This document shows, piece after piece, positions 43,883-55,835 of a stretch of DNA of 64,000 bases. Position numbers and translations under genes: made by a program. This DNA is from Enoplolaimus lenunculus (Eukaryota > Nematoda > Enoplea > Enoplida > Thoracostomopsidae), in NCBI GenBank assembly GCA_030248215.1, contig JASANG010002536.1, positions 62,001-126,000 on the forward strand, in the 5' to 3' direction. Position 1 is the first letter of the stretch, and each line of letters opens with the position of its first letter. Under the pieces are notes generated by a model. That model worked only from the letters and a program-made list of their open reading frames with translations. It was not told the DNA's origin and made no database searches.

Positions 43883-44027
43883 GCCCATGTAAAGATCAGG
43901 GGCGAAATTCTTTTCTGTGGGACTGCAATAGAGTAAGCTTAAGCTTTTGACTAATTTTTTTGCGAAGACTTACTAGGTTAGAAATGTGCTGACATTACTG
44001 TTACTGCCCTATTCTATACAATGGCGC
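43883..44027 (+). mobile_element. TM2 element ~100 bp upstream of the channel start codon
   Basis: GCCCATGTAAAGATCAGGGG through CCCTATTCTATACAATGGC. The core is shortened to GAAGACTTACTAGG. It lies within the likely promoter or leader region of the DEG/ENaC gene. Confidence 0.75.
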
Positions 44028-44061
44028 AATTGCTTATATTTAAAATTCTAGATAAAATAGC

Positions 44062-44073
44062 AATAGTTTCAGC
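44062..44073 (+). promoter_or_regulatory. Possible leader splice acceptor of the channel gene
   Basis: ATAGTTTCAG lies ~60 bases before the ATG at 44134 with no usable ATG between (the ATG at 44075 is followed in frame by a stop). It could join a 5' untranslated exon or a trans-spliced leader. Confidence 0.3.
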
Positions 44074-44133
44074 ATGATTTAAATAACTTAAAAAATTACC
44101 ACAACGGTGCTTTCGGATCGCTAAAGCAACAAC

Positions 44134-44527
44134 ATGGCTGCATGTACATCGACCCACGAAGATTTCGTCCATTTTATGGAAAACAGCAGCATTCATGGCT
44201 TTCGAACTATCATTCAGTCCCGGTCCCGGCTTAAACGTTGGCTGTTTGCGTTTTCATTTGTTGTTTGTGTTGGATTTTTAGTTTACGGTTGCTATCAAAT
44301 TGTGAAACAATTCAAGGAGCGTCCAGTTGCGACTTCGTATATAATTCAAGAAGCCAAAGATTTGCCTATACCTGACGTTACAATTTGCCCGTTCAACCGA
44401 CTCGACAAAGATTATTTGACTCGAGCGAATGTGTCAAGTGAATTGTCGAAATATATTGAATGGGCGTTTTTTATTGTTAATCCGAAGTATGATTTTAGCG
44501 ATTTTGCCATTGGACGCGACGTTGACG
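44134..44527 (+). CDS. DEG/ENaC exon 1 (HG motif, span 1)
   Basis: ATG at 44134 is the first in frame. The exon ends GACG|GTATGT at phase 1. It covers the cytoplasmic N-terminus, HG motif, span 1 and the DVTICPFN palm segment. Confidence 0.88.
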
Positions 44528-47500
44528 GTATGTTTTTAAAGACGTTTTTTCAGTCTTTTGTTGTATTAAATGGGTTTACTTCCTGCTTGACATCGGAAGA
44601 AATGTTTCGTCATTAAAACGTAGGCCCATGTTACTTTAAGGGGCGTCCAGGTTTCTGATGACTCTATGAAAGAGTAGGTTTAGATTCCGGATTATATTTT
44701 TTTGCTTAGACTTAGGCTTAGGTTTAGGCTTAGGGACTCGTTTTTGCTACGCTTAGACTTAGGCTTAGGCTTAGGAATACGCTTAATCTACTGTTACGCC
44801 CTTTAAAGTAACGTTGGCCAAAATGTGTATGCCAGTCTACAACATCACGTTTTCTGTTTTTTAAAGATTTCAGTGGCGACCCGCCGATTAGGCGTAGCTT
44901 CCACTTATTTCGCTCGGAGGACTTTCTTCACAACTTAGCTCTTACAAGTTCAATTCATAGCAGTAGGCTGGACGAATTAGTACCATGTACCCTTAATTCA
45001 AAACTATCGCACATTGAAACGCCTGTCATATGAAACAAATTGCGAATCATGCCCGTATTCTAAAATGTGCGTAGCATCTCTTATCGGGTTCATACACCCG
45101 GGTAATAATTAAACTGAACAATGAAAGTTTGAATTTTTTCCATTATAAAATTAATGTTATTCTACAGTTGTGCGCAGTTTAAGATTTTCTCAGCTGTCAT
45201 CGTTCGCTTGTTTAGAGGCATTTAACTAACTGGTGAACAATGCTACACACAATTGAAAATACGGTTTTGGGCAATAGTTGCCGGCCATAATTTTGTATTT
45301 TGGGTATGGATCGGCTAAATTAGCAATATTTTCAGGCATGGCAAGACGTGAAGAAGAACTAACACACGTACTGACTGCGATGAATTTAACGTGGGATGAT
45401 TTTTTAGAATTCGCAAGTTTAAAGTGTCGTGACGTAATTAAGCGTTGCATGCACGAATATATGCCCATCAATTGTTGTGCCCAAGCCAAAAATATAATGA
45501 CCAGTTTAGGTCGTTGTTTTCGGCTCAAAGGTGCCCTTCAAGTCGGATCCGGGTTCGGCATGGGTCAAACGATCATGATTCAGTTGCCGATTGCGAAATT
45601 TTCACACGCTGAAAATATGCTACTCAACGACGGGATTATGGTCAAACTGACAGAACCAGGGAAAGGCTATGAATTTGACGCAATGTTTATACCGCCTGGA
45701 GTGCATGCACTGCTTCAGCTGCGTGCAACAAAAATGGATTTTATGGATACCGGACGATATCGATGCCGTTCTGATGTGCCTTCAAATTATGCGCCCCTCT
45801 TATGCTATCATCAATGCTTACTGGAACCGGTTAGCACCGGATGTGGATGCCGATATGTTGGACTGCCGGAAACGGAGCTCACTAAAACGCTACCTATATG
45901 TCGGCCTATTCAAGTCCTTCAATGTGCCTATAATTCAATTACTCAGCGGTTAATGAATGACTCGAAATATCCATCGAAATGTAGGGCTCGCTGTAGACCA
46001 AGGTGCGCTTACTGGCACTATCAAGCGACCGTGTCGTACTCGAAATACCCGTCCACAGCGGCAATTGAACGATACTTCAAAACAGACAGTACGCCACCTC
46101 CAAATGAACGCCGCCGTAAGCTGACAGCCGGAAGGACTAGACAGAGGAAGCCACGATATAATGCATACCGTGATCCGTATGAAACTGATTTGGTCGTTGA
46201 AGTTTATTTTGATAAGCTCGAATATACTACAATTAAGCATTTTCCATCGGTTACTCTCGATCAGTTTCTGGCTGATATTGGTAAGTTTTGCAAAGACTTG
46301 ATGATTCCATAGACATCAGTATGCAATTTACGAATTTTAACGTGGCCCAAAATGTAACAACGCACGTTGTCGGCGTATCCCACCTCATTTCTAATAGGCA
46401 GGTACATGTCGCTGGATGCAAACCAAGTGAAAAAACTAAACAGATAAAAGAATAAAATCGATCAACTATACCCCACCGGAACAGTGGTTTGTGCGAAACT
46501 GCAACGCATGTCGCTTATCTTGTTTTGCACACGGAATGTTCCCAGTTGGATACTCTTGTTCATGCATGCATTATTTACTCTTGGTTGTGCCAAGAGCCCA
46601 CAATGACCCTAAGACAAGAGTATGCAACAACTTGCTTTTTCCACGGATCAAACTGTACCGGCATACGCTGAGTGTCAGCCCTACCCTAACGCAGCTCTGT
46701 GCGTGGAAATCGAGTTTTAGACATCTTAATTTTCAAAGAAGATAAACGGAGCACTTTTATATACTTTAGACCATCACAAATCTTTTGGTACGTCTACGCA
46801 CTCATACCAAGCCCGAGTATGGGGTGAGGCAGCTCAAAGACGCAACGCGCTCTGAACACATTCCTGCACACCTAGAACATACATGATTGCATACTCTTGC
46901 AAAGAAACATTGTATGCTCTTGGTTTTACCATAAGCAAATAATCAATCTTTTGACAAGAATATACAACGGGGTACATTCTATGTAGGAAAGAATGTATCC
47001 AGCGCGCGTTGCATTTTGCAATTACTGCACCACCATTATTGGAATATTATTCGTGTGTAAATATTGAAATTGAAATATAAGTTGCAGTCTATGGCAAACG
47101 AACAGGACTGTTTAGATTTTATAAGATCTTTCTCCACAGATTAGACTACATTGAAGGTAATCTTGACACCATAAATTTGATGCGGGAGTAAAGCCATAAC
47201 ACAAGGTGCGCTGGGATATTTGGTGTCGTTGAAAGTTTCGACTCGGGGTTTGTTGAAAAAAAAGACAACAATAAAAAATTAGTCCAGTTTATTTATTTAC
47301 GAAAGAATATATAACTTTCGATAAACAAAACTAGACTGATGCCAAGAAACTAGAATGTAGCAAAATCTTATTAAATCATTTCCGCATAGAGTATACTGCT
47401 ATAAGCGGCACTGTCGCATACTAACTTGATGTTAGATCTCAGTTGAAATATAAATTAATCATGCATTAATGAGTTAAATTAGCTTCATCGCCCCGATGTC

Positions 47501-50470
47501 TGTGCTGGTCAGGATTGGCTCTTTCCGGAAAAATGGAATCGACCAGAAAAAACGTTTTTCCGATTTTTCGAAAAAAGCCCAAAAACAGAAAAATTGAAAA
47601 TCATGCACTTATGCTCCCACAGGTGCAAGAACGTTAATCCATGATATAGCATATGTCAGCTAAGGAAGGTGGCCGCAAACCTTGTCAGGTTGACCCAAGC
47701 CAAAAACCTGGTAACAGGATTTGTAGTTTTATTGAAATATAAAATTTAAATTAACCAGAAGTCAGGTTTGAAACTAAACGCGGCAAATATTCGCCATAAA
47801 TGTTGCATCATAGAGAAACAGCAATGTCACAAGTAGATATAGTAATCATTTTAACATTTTGTTTCGCATAATTTTCAACACCGTAGGGCTGCTGGGTCGA
47901 GAAAAGAAACAAATTTTATTCCCCTGCGTCCGCCTTTTAAGAGCCACCGTAGCCTTAGGGAAGTACCGTTCCGTTCACAAAAACACCAGGAACTTAGCTG
48001 GGACTTCATTTCGGAAGGGGATGAGAATCAAGCTGCGTTTTCCTGGTCTTTCTAGAAACTAAAGAAAGGGATGTATCCCCTATTTCTTCTACTGGCGGAT
48101 CGAAGGATGGTCACTCCGACCTGGGTGCTCACAATCAAGTCCCGCTGGCTTCTTTCGGAAGGGGATGAGAATCAAGCTGCGTTTTCCTGGTCTTTCTAGA
48201 AACTAAAGAAAGGGATGTATCCCCTATTTCTTCTACTGGCGGATCGAAGGATGGTCACTCCGACCTGGGTGCTCAACAGGAATCAAAGTCAAGATTATGT
48301 AGGTATTAAAGTTTTGCACTCACATGGCGATTGGCTGCTGACTCGTCTCTCTTGGTAGTGTTTCCACTTTCCACTATTGTACCTGGTGTGGCCCCCATAT
48401 TAGAATTTCTTGGATCCGCTACTGATTTCTCTCTTTGATAGACCAATCACATTTGACTGTTTGTACAGACACAATACCGTTAACTAATCAGAGCTGGTCT
48501 TACATCACTGTTTATTTGCTACATCTTACAATCGCTATGTGCCCTAGGCCAAACTGCTATTTGCTCCCCATAGCACATTGGCGTAGGCCAATTGGTTATT
48601 GGCCTGAATAGCAGATAGGCGTACGACATCTATGTCGTGTGCGCCTCAAACGCAAGTATCTCACTGGCTGCTATGAAGACAAGCAAGAAATTGTGGTGTT
48701 ACTATATATTTAATCAAACAGGTATTAAAACTCAGTAAAGCAGGTTTCACGATGATGGGAGAATGAGAAATCCAATTTCTCACGATGTTTCGAGATGTCT
48801 TGTGGCTGTTTGCGGGTGATCTACTGAGACTAATAATATAGTTTTTCCGATTTTTCCATGCCCTCGGAAAAAACAGAAAAAACGGAAAAACAGTTCTTCC
48901 TTAGTTTTTCCCCATGCCCAACGCTAGTACTGGTTATGTCTTCATACTATCGCTTTGAATCATCAATATTTGGCTCTACCGACCGCTAAAAGGCCTCTGT
49001 GTTCTAGGTTTTTTATTTCCAGGTGGTCAAATGAGTCTTTGGCTAGGCGCATCGATATTATCGCTCATTCATCTTGTCGTATTCTTGACGTTTGGTTCAA
49101 ATCCGAACACCAACTGCGAACGTTGTGTTTCGTGCTGTGCTACGCAAGTCACAGAACGCCGACGGAGTCGAGCGGCATCCAGCGGCGCAGATTACATCAA
49201 TCACGGCCATATTCGTCATGGGTCGGCATCTTGTTCGCCAGTCAGGCTCCGTTCTGCATTTAGCGATAGGAGCCATGCCGACTGGGACTTCATGGAACAA
49301 CGTCCATTTAAGCTTGACCCACCTACTAGTGCTCATTATACGCGTTGCTCATGCGTACCTCAAGTGCATTCCAATTATATACCAGATCCCACCAATGAGC
49401 ACCTCTTTATATCGGCAGTCCCGGAGCCTGGCTGCACGCCACCAAAGCTTCGTCAAAAAGTTGGCCGATCCGTATCAGATGGCCGACAAAGATCCGGGCC
49501 TGGTCGCAGAAATCAGGCCGGTTGTCGGAGTTGCTGTCACCAGATTACTACGAACCACCCGTCTTCAAACTGGTGTCCTTCTGTAAGACCCTTGGCATAC
49601 TTGGGTTCTGAAGGGATTTCACTTCGCCAACGTCATTCAATGATGGCTGGTCCGCTTCCATCTGATACCCTGTGTATCCCTGGACGAAATCATTGTGCAA
49701 CGCATAGTTTGATGTTTCCAAGTTCTGAAGACCGTAGCAATAGTGCTGGAGCGCGAAGTTTACTAAACGGCCAACCATTTTGGGCTGTAGATACTGCTAC
49801 AAGGCAGTTAGACGGAATTGATGATAGGCCCCTTAAACCAAGAACTAACCCACATGCAAGTAGATCAACGCTTGTTTGGGTTCCACGAGATCTACGAGGG
49901 TCGTCACAGCTCGAAGATGTGGGTATTCATAATGCTTCTGAATCTCACACCAATTCCAGCGAAATCAACATATTGGGCGATAAAACTTTAACGAACAACT
50001 ACAGTTATCTAAAACGACCAGATAGCAAAGCCGAAGAAAATGTAAATGTTCAACCACCAATCCAACAGGCCAACATGAACGTATCAGACCTGTCGGCGAA
50101 TACCAAAGCAACTCTCCAAGCTTGCAACTCGTCCAATATAAAATACTTAGAGCTAACTCCAAACACCAATAGTATTAGCTTGTCAAGCGCTCAAGAACTT
50201 GCTATATCATCTCAAGTAAAATCGGATTCTTCACAATCGAAATCTGAACAAACGTCTCACGGTGGTCTCAAGACATCTGAAGCTAGTGCTGATGCGGCTA
50301 CTAGTGATCCTCCACCGTATGAACCACCTCAAGGTTGTGTCGATTTTGACGCTGGTCGATTTATAGACGACAGCGAAGATACTGGATCGTTAGCAGCGAC
50401 AGCAACAACAGCAACAATCAAAGATGATGATTTCGATGAAGACTGCAGCGAAATGGTTACATTTCTGTGA
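44134..50470 (+). CDS. DEG/ENaC-family sodium channel, three exons
   Basis: Exons 44134-44527, 45336-46280 and 49023-50470 join with matching phases into 928 residues. Residues 18-29 (SSIHGFRTIIQS) hold the HG gating motif just before membrane span 1 (~36-56). A post-span segment (TSYIIQEAKDLPIPDVTICP) is characteristic of degenerins. A ~380-residue extracellular domain with many Cys follows. Span 2 (~447-470) contains G-A-S at 455-457, the family's G-x-S selectivity filter. Family members are trimeric amiloride-sensitive Na+ channels of the plasma membrane. The cytoplasmic tail is unusually long (~458 residues), polar, with PPPY at 876-879 (a Nedd4-type WW ligand) and a T-F-L carboxyl end that fits a class I PDZ ligand. 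An ATTAAA lies ~30 nt past the stop. Which degenerin or ENaC subgroup it belongs to is not resolved. Confidence 0.9.
44624..44820 (+). mobile_element. TM1 element in channel intron 1
   Basis: GGCCCATGTTACTTTAAGGG and the complement of CCCTTTAAAGTAACGTTGGCC end a copy with two blocks of GACTTAGGCTTAGG. One of the cleanest TM1 copies in the window. Confidence 0.9.
44821..45335. other. Remainder of channel intron 1
   Basis: Ends AATATTTTCAG. A fragment of the 'GCCCGTATTC' element lies at 45050-45095 (GCCCGTATTCTAAAATGTGC). No coding exon seen. Confidence 0.6.
45336..46280 (+). CDS. DEG/ENaC exon 2 (extracellular domain)
   Basis: GC at the exon start completes a Gly codon, and the donor is GATATTG|GTAAGT at phase 1. 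It encodes the Cys-rich extracellular domain, including the SDVPSNYAPLLCYHQCLLE and GCGCRYVGLPE stretches typical of the family, and stops two residues before span 2. A short basic insert (ERRRKLTAGRTRQRKPR) near its end is unusual for the extracellular side. Confidence 0.9.
46281..49022. other. Channel intron 2 (2.7 kb)
   Basis: GTAAGT...TTTATTTCCAG. It holds a 123-bp exact-looking direct duplication and two outlying palindrome-rich patches (GTTTTTCCGATTTTTC at ~47550 and ~48843) that may be the arms of a ~1.4-kb insertion at ~47500-48930. I could not define target duplications for it. Short frames here are unsupported. Confidence 0.6.
48009..48275 (+). repeat. 123-bp direct duplication, 144-bp period
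   Basis: 48009-48131 and 48153-48275 look identical (TTTCGGAAGGGGATGAG ... GACCTGGGTGCTCA), separated by 21 bp. Apparent identity in an intron implies a very recent event or an assembly duplicate. Confidence 0.9.
49023..50470 (+). CDS. DEG/ENaC exon 3 (span 2 and long tail)
   Basis: GT completes a Gly codon; the exon opens with GGQMSLWLGASILSLIHL, the pore-lining span with G-A-S. About 458 residues of low-complexity tail follow: Ser/Asn/Gln-rich, then PPPYEPP, an acidic DDDFDEDC stretch and the carboxyl end EMVTFL. An overlapping 164-codon frame is a shadow. Confidence 0.9.
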
Positions 50471-51385
50471 TATTTCAAGTTTCGTTCGGTTACAATTATT
50501 AAAATTGATTAAGATTAAAGGGGTATTATTTCATAGCTGAAAATCGGTTAAAATTGTACGTTTTCAGCGTAGTATGATTGTGAAAATTATAGAGTATCAA
50601 AAGATATCTGGATTTTAAAATATCCTATGAACATCATTAGTAAGATGATGATTAAATGTGAAAATCCCCCAACACAGAATTGCTGCACTGAGTGTGTATG
50701 GTTTGTTAGCTACTGTTTGTTAGGAATCGTGTCAAAAATAAAACGCTATTTTAAACGATTTTTACGTTTCAATCAGCAAAATGCTTACGGAACAAAACGC
50801 TATTATGTAAATACTTTTTAGTGCGATCAAAGCGTTATTTTACCATCAATATAATAGCGGCAATTTGCGCTTTCGGTTGTAGACGTCTAACAGCGCATAT
50901 TGGTTGTAGTGAAATTCAGAACCACAATATAGAGATATTGATTTTAGTTTATAGTCGACAAACAAATTTTATTCAAATTAATAAAAAAATTTAATATTTT
51001 TTTACAGAGTTTACGGCTTCTGTGCGATTACCAAAAATATATTAACAAGCAATTTAATTCGAGCATTTTTATATGTTGGTCGCAGAAGCGAAACGAGAAT
51101 GCATATAACGCTTTTAGCTCATGTTGCGTAACAATTATTGCACTTTTTAGCACTGCCCAACGAGGTTAAACGTTAACATTTTCGTATATTTCATAGAGAC
51201 AACAAAACATATCGGACCGAAGATCATCCGTAGCTCTCAATATAGAATACCACTTTTGAAAGAATGTCATAGGTTTTATAATTTTAGATTTGTAAGCGTA
51301 CACATAAATATAAAATTAACCAGAACGACTCGGTTTTCAAAATCAACTAAACGCAATTGTTACCAATTTCTGCTATAAAAGAATT

Positions 51386-51570
51386 CGGCAATGCATAGAA
51401 CAGGGCCGTAACAGTAGAATAAGCATATTCCCAAAAACGTAAGCATAAGCCTAAGCGTAAGAACGGGCTTATGCCTAAGCCTTAGGCTTAACCAAAACAA
51501 AAAATAGTCTAACGTTTAAGTTTACTTTGCAGTCCCAGAGAAAAATGTTCCATCCCTGATCACATGGTCC
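51386..51570 (-). mobile_element. TM2 element within triplication copy 1
   Basis: GGCAATGCATAGAACAGGGC and CCCTGATCACATGGTCC end a CCTAAGC-rich core. The same insertion recurs at 57237-57420 (+) and 58718-58900 (-), so it predates the triplication. Confidence 0.85.
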
Positions 51571-51664
51571 AAGAATTGTTTTAAAAATTTCACGCAATTG
51601 TGATGTTTGGATATTCACAAACAAACGTTTAATATGGCTGTTTATCAATGTTTAATGGGAACAT

Positions 51665-52971
51665 TTAAACGTCAAACCAGTTGATTTCATATTCAGCGCG
51701 CATTTGCGACAATTTAAATAACAAATGCCGTTTGAGTTGAACAAAAATCGGAATGAAAGTTCCAAAACCTATTGAAACCGCTAAAAATGCAAGACCGGCG
51801 GCAAACACTTTATTCACACAATCCGAACATCGTTCTAAATATTCCGAGTTACAGAATCGTCTGCGGGCATCGAGACTAACGCCAGCATTCGACAAATACT
51901 TCAAAACTTTCAAATTCCAAGCCTCAATTTCTTCAATTGTTCGATTTCTACCAATTATGACGCCTTTGGTTATTCCAGGACCTACGCATATTTTCTCTGA
52001 AAAATCTCCAAACATCACCAAACAGCATCCTGTTGCTAGAAAACCAGCCGCAATTACCATGGTAACCAAGTGAGGAATGATAAATCTTGGTCGCATTAAT
52101 AGTATTCCACCAAGCGCAAATCCAGATGAAATAAGAAGCATTACGGGATAGCAGAAGTATACCATTGAAACGAACAAAATGTAGGGCATCGACAAACTCC
52201 ATTTATGTCGTTGTATTATAATTCCAGCGAAAGACAATGCACCACAGCTTATAGTTTGAATGCAGCAAACTGCAGCAGCAAGCGTAGTTATGTTGTTTAC
52301 GATCAAGTGCCATACTGGGGTAATTTTTAAATTTCTGGAACCAAAAGATTATCAAAATGCAGTAACGATACTACATTCGCAACCGGTGTTCAAATTTTAA
52401 GTTTGTTCGAAGTAAACGTTTCAAAAAGGCAAGGGTGCATCCGGAATTATAAAATACTGGACCGGGAAGGTTAAAAATACCGGAACCTGCGCACAAAAAT
52501 ACTTGTTACCGAAAAATTCATTTTAAAGCCATTTTTTATTGAAATCCTTTTTGTTAAACACATCACTTTTAGAATGCTAAAATCCTGAAACAAATGCAGT
52601 ATCTAAGAGCCGTATGATAAATTATGGAGTATGCTACAAATTAAAATTTCTGGCAATACACGCTCGGGCAATTTTAGAACAATATATAATAGGGTATGCA
52701 ATTTTTTAAAATTACGAATTTGAAAATTTTTCCATACGTAAATACCGGAAAATATTCCGGTTAAAATATCCGGATTTATTGCCAGAACAGAATAGTTAGC
52801 TAATACAAATCGCAAGTGCTGTAAATTTTAAACAGGATTTGAGCAGAACTTTGTTCATTTTCAGTTGTTTCAGCCGATATAATACACAGCACATTGACAA
52901 TCCATTAAAGTTGTAACCTACCTGATACCAGGGTTGGCTTCTTTGATATTCTCCAAAACAGGGCGCACCAT
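51665..52971 (-). CDS. Four-span membrane protein, copy 1
   Basis: Exon 1 is 52922-52971 (ATG at 52971-52969; donor ATCAG|GTAGGT, phase 2) and exon 2 is 51665-52334 (acceptor TTGGTTCCAG). The joined product is 239 residues. Spans fall at ~31-57, 67-97, 101-126 and 193-216, leaving a 65-residue loop between spans 3 and 4 with Cys 133, 178, 186 and 189 and a NRT glycosylation site at 147. The layout resembles tetraspanins, but the diagnostic CCG motif is absent, so I leave the family open. A longer apparent frame through exon 1 lacks an ATG, so the short start was chosen. Confidence 0.7.
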
Positions 52972-53998
52972 ATCTGAATTTAACTAATTTAAACACTTGT
53001 TTTCGTCAAAATTGTATTCTATTTCACTATTTAAAAATCGCGTGTAATCGTGCAAACATCAGAATTTAAACTAGTTGGTATACATACATCTATGAAAGCT
53101 TTGACAGAAATCTGACATGAAGTTCAGCTAAGCTCAAGAAAACATTATTTCAACGACGGTATCAATGCATGTGTTCGGAGTTCCGCTGTAGAACACTTCC
53201 CAAACAGTTTTTGCCGTTTTTCAATATGGTATAAAACTTCGATTTTAGACACAGACATCAGGGTTTTCGCTTATGCTTAAGACTTATACGTATATTTAAA
53301 ATGGCGGAAGCGTACACGTGTCTGCATGTGTCACAGATGTTGAACTGATTTCCAGCAAATGTAAACTACTCGGCCATGACACGTTATCGTTGGAATACCA
53401 TAAACCACTAGTTTATGATTAATTCCGCATAGTTTCTGGCTCAGTGATTAGGTTAGGCTTAGGTTTAGGTCTTATCAAATTACACATTTATAAATTAAAA
53501 GTTACGTGTTACCAAAATTTAGTTGGTTTAACCTTTGGAAACATGTTTTTTTCAGCGTCGCGTATTTGTATACTGTAGTGAACCGAATAAGAGGGAGACT
53601 GATATTTATTTGGCCTCTCCAGAGAACACCACCCTTGTTATTCGGTTCCGGACTGTTATTTATTTTTAACCCACTCTCCGCCGCCCTTCGTTACTGATAT
53701 ATATCCGGCACTGCAATTATCCTTTGAATTAAACGTTTACTTGTTTTGTGTCAATAGCTTGAGCGATAATACAAGGTTATACTTAGGAATGTACTTTCAA
53801 AATTTACGTATGCTTTAAAGCTTCGAACTCCAATTATTTGGTCCCGGAGTCATTTATATGCTACAATTATGGTTAATTGACATATATGGAGTCTAATTAG
53901 GGCTTATGGACTCTATCTGCTTTTACGGAGTATTATTGGATAGGATAGTATTGGACTCAAAATGGGACCCCTCTTATTACCCTCTATTCGGGTAATAG
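52972..53998. other. 5' flank of four-span gene copy 1
   Basis: Shared by all three copies: AAATGGCGGAAGCGTAC, a TM scrap GGTTAGGCTTAGGTTTAGG (~53451) and a CTCTCCGCCGCCC stretch. No further gene seen. In copy 3 many short deletions affect this flank. Confidence 0.6.
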
Positions 53999-54655
53999 GT
54001 TTGGGATTGAAAGATAACGAGTTTTATGATGTTAACTGAGAGTGAAAATTATTTAAATTATAACTTGTGTAAAAACTGCAAAATGCGAATCAGTGATGAT
54101 GCAACTCACTGACATATCTCATGAATTTTAGCTGCTGGATTTTAAGGTTAAAAATTTTCATAGTGAAATCTGGATTATACGGAAAAGTAGAAAGTAAGAA
54201 TTATGTTGGAAAGAGTGTTGAGAATGAGAGAAAAAAAGAAAAAGTCTTAATTAGTATACTGCAAAAAATGGAGTGAATTGACTCTCTTGAATAGGCTGCG
54301 GGACTATAGAACTGAGTAATTAACTCCACCAGAGTGAAACACTCACATTTTTCAGGTGATAAGAAAAGGGAAGAGAGAGTGTAAAAAAAAAAGATTGATA
54401 TTTATAAAAAATAAACAGAGCCGTTTGATGTTTTATTCGTAATTTTGAAGTTATAAGTTTTTTATATTTTTGAGAAGATTGAGGAAAAAAAACAAAAAGG
54501 GGAAAGGGGAAGGAAAAAAAGGAAAGGGGGGAAGGGCAGAATAAACTTTAATTTTGTTACGGTTTTATGTCTTTTTTAGACATTTGTATACGTTTTTGGC
54601 GCATTTACAATGATAATATTTTATGTAAAAACATCAATCAATAAGAGTGTTGGAG
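53999..54655. repeat. Degraded junction between triplication copies 1 and 2
   Basis: Sequence here tracks 61260-62030 but with frequent dropped bases and A/G-run padding (AAACAAAAAGGGGAAAGGGG). The CACTGC-ended element seen whole at 61568-61687 appears here (54255-54360) with its inverted ends damaged. This fits low-quality consensus at a palindrome turn better than biological divergence. Confidence 0.6.
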
Positions 54656-55835
54656 GAAACTGAGTGAAAATTTTGTAACCTGTAAAATCCAGCAGCTAAA
54701 ATTCATGAGATATGGTCAGAGTCAGAGTACGTGGCATCATCACTGATTCGGCATTTTGCAGTTTGTGTACACAAGTTATAATTTAAATAATTTTCACTCT
54801 CAGTTAACATCATAAAACTGTTATCTTGTCAATGCGGCCGAAACGCTTACTGTATTGACCGATAGGGGTGGGAATAAAGGGTCCATTTTGAGTCCGAATA
54901 ATTGTAATCCGTATCCTTAAACTGTAAAAGGCAGATAGAGTCATAAGCCCTATGACTTATATGTAATTAACATAATTGTAGAATAATGTCCGGACCAGAA
55001 TAATTGAGTTCGAAGCTTTAAAGATACGAATTTTGAAAGTAATTCCTAAGAAACTTGTATTACCTAAGCTATTGAACAAAACAGTAAACGTTTAATTAAG
55101 GAAATTGAGTGCATATATATAGTAAGAAGGCGGCAGGAAGTGGGTTAAAAATAAATAAAGTCCGAACGAATAACGTAGGGAGGTGTTTCTGGAGAGGGCA
55201 AATAAATATCAGTCTCCCTACTTATTCGGTTACACTACAGTATACAAATACGCAACGCTGAAAAAAACATGGTTTCCAAAGGTTAAACCACTAAATGTTT
55301 GGTAACACGTAACTTTTAATTTATAAATGTGTAAATTATAAGACTAAACCTAACCTAACTTAATCACTGAGCCAGAAACTATGCGGAATTAATCATAAAC
55401 TGGTGGTTTATGGTATTCGAACGATAACGTGTTATGGCCGAGTAATTTACATTTGCTGGAAATCAGTTCAACATCTGTGATACATGCAGACACGTGTACG
55501 CTTCCGCCATTTTAAATATACGTATAAGTCTTAAGCATAAGCGAAAACCCTGATGTCTGTGTCTAAAATCGAAGTTTTATACCATATTGAAAAACGGCAA
55601 AAACTGTTTGGGAAGTGTTCTACAGCGGAACTCCGAACACATGCATTGATACCGTCGTTGAAATAATGTTTTCTTGAGCTTAGCTGAACTTCATGTCAGA
55701 TTTCTGTCAAAGCTTTCATAGATGTATACCAACTAGTTTAAATTCTGATGTTTGCACGATTACACGCGATTTTTAAATAGTGAAATAGAATACAATTTTG
55801 ACGAAAACAAGTGTTTAAATTAGTTAAATTCAGAT

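Larger units (their letters stand above)
50503..54585. repeat. Inverted triplication, copy 1
   Basis: Contains the four-span gene on the minus strand. Recognisable identity with copy 2 (inverted) and copy 3 (direct) starts near 50503-50842 and ends near 54565. The outer 50503-51108 is matched in copy 3 only by corrupted low-complexity sequence, and 54000-54585 is a base-dropped version of 61260-62030 of copy 3. Confidence 0.85.
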
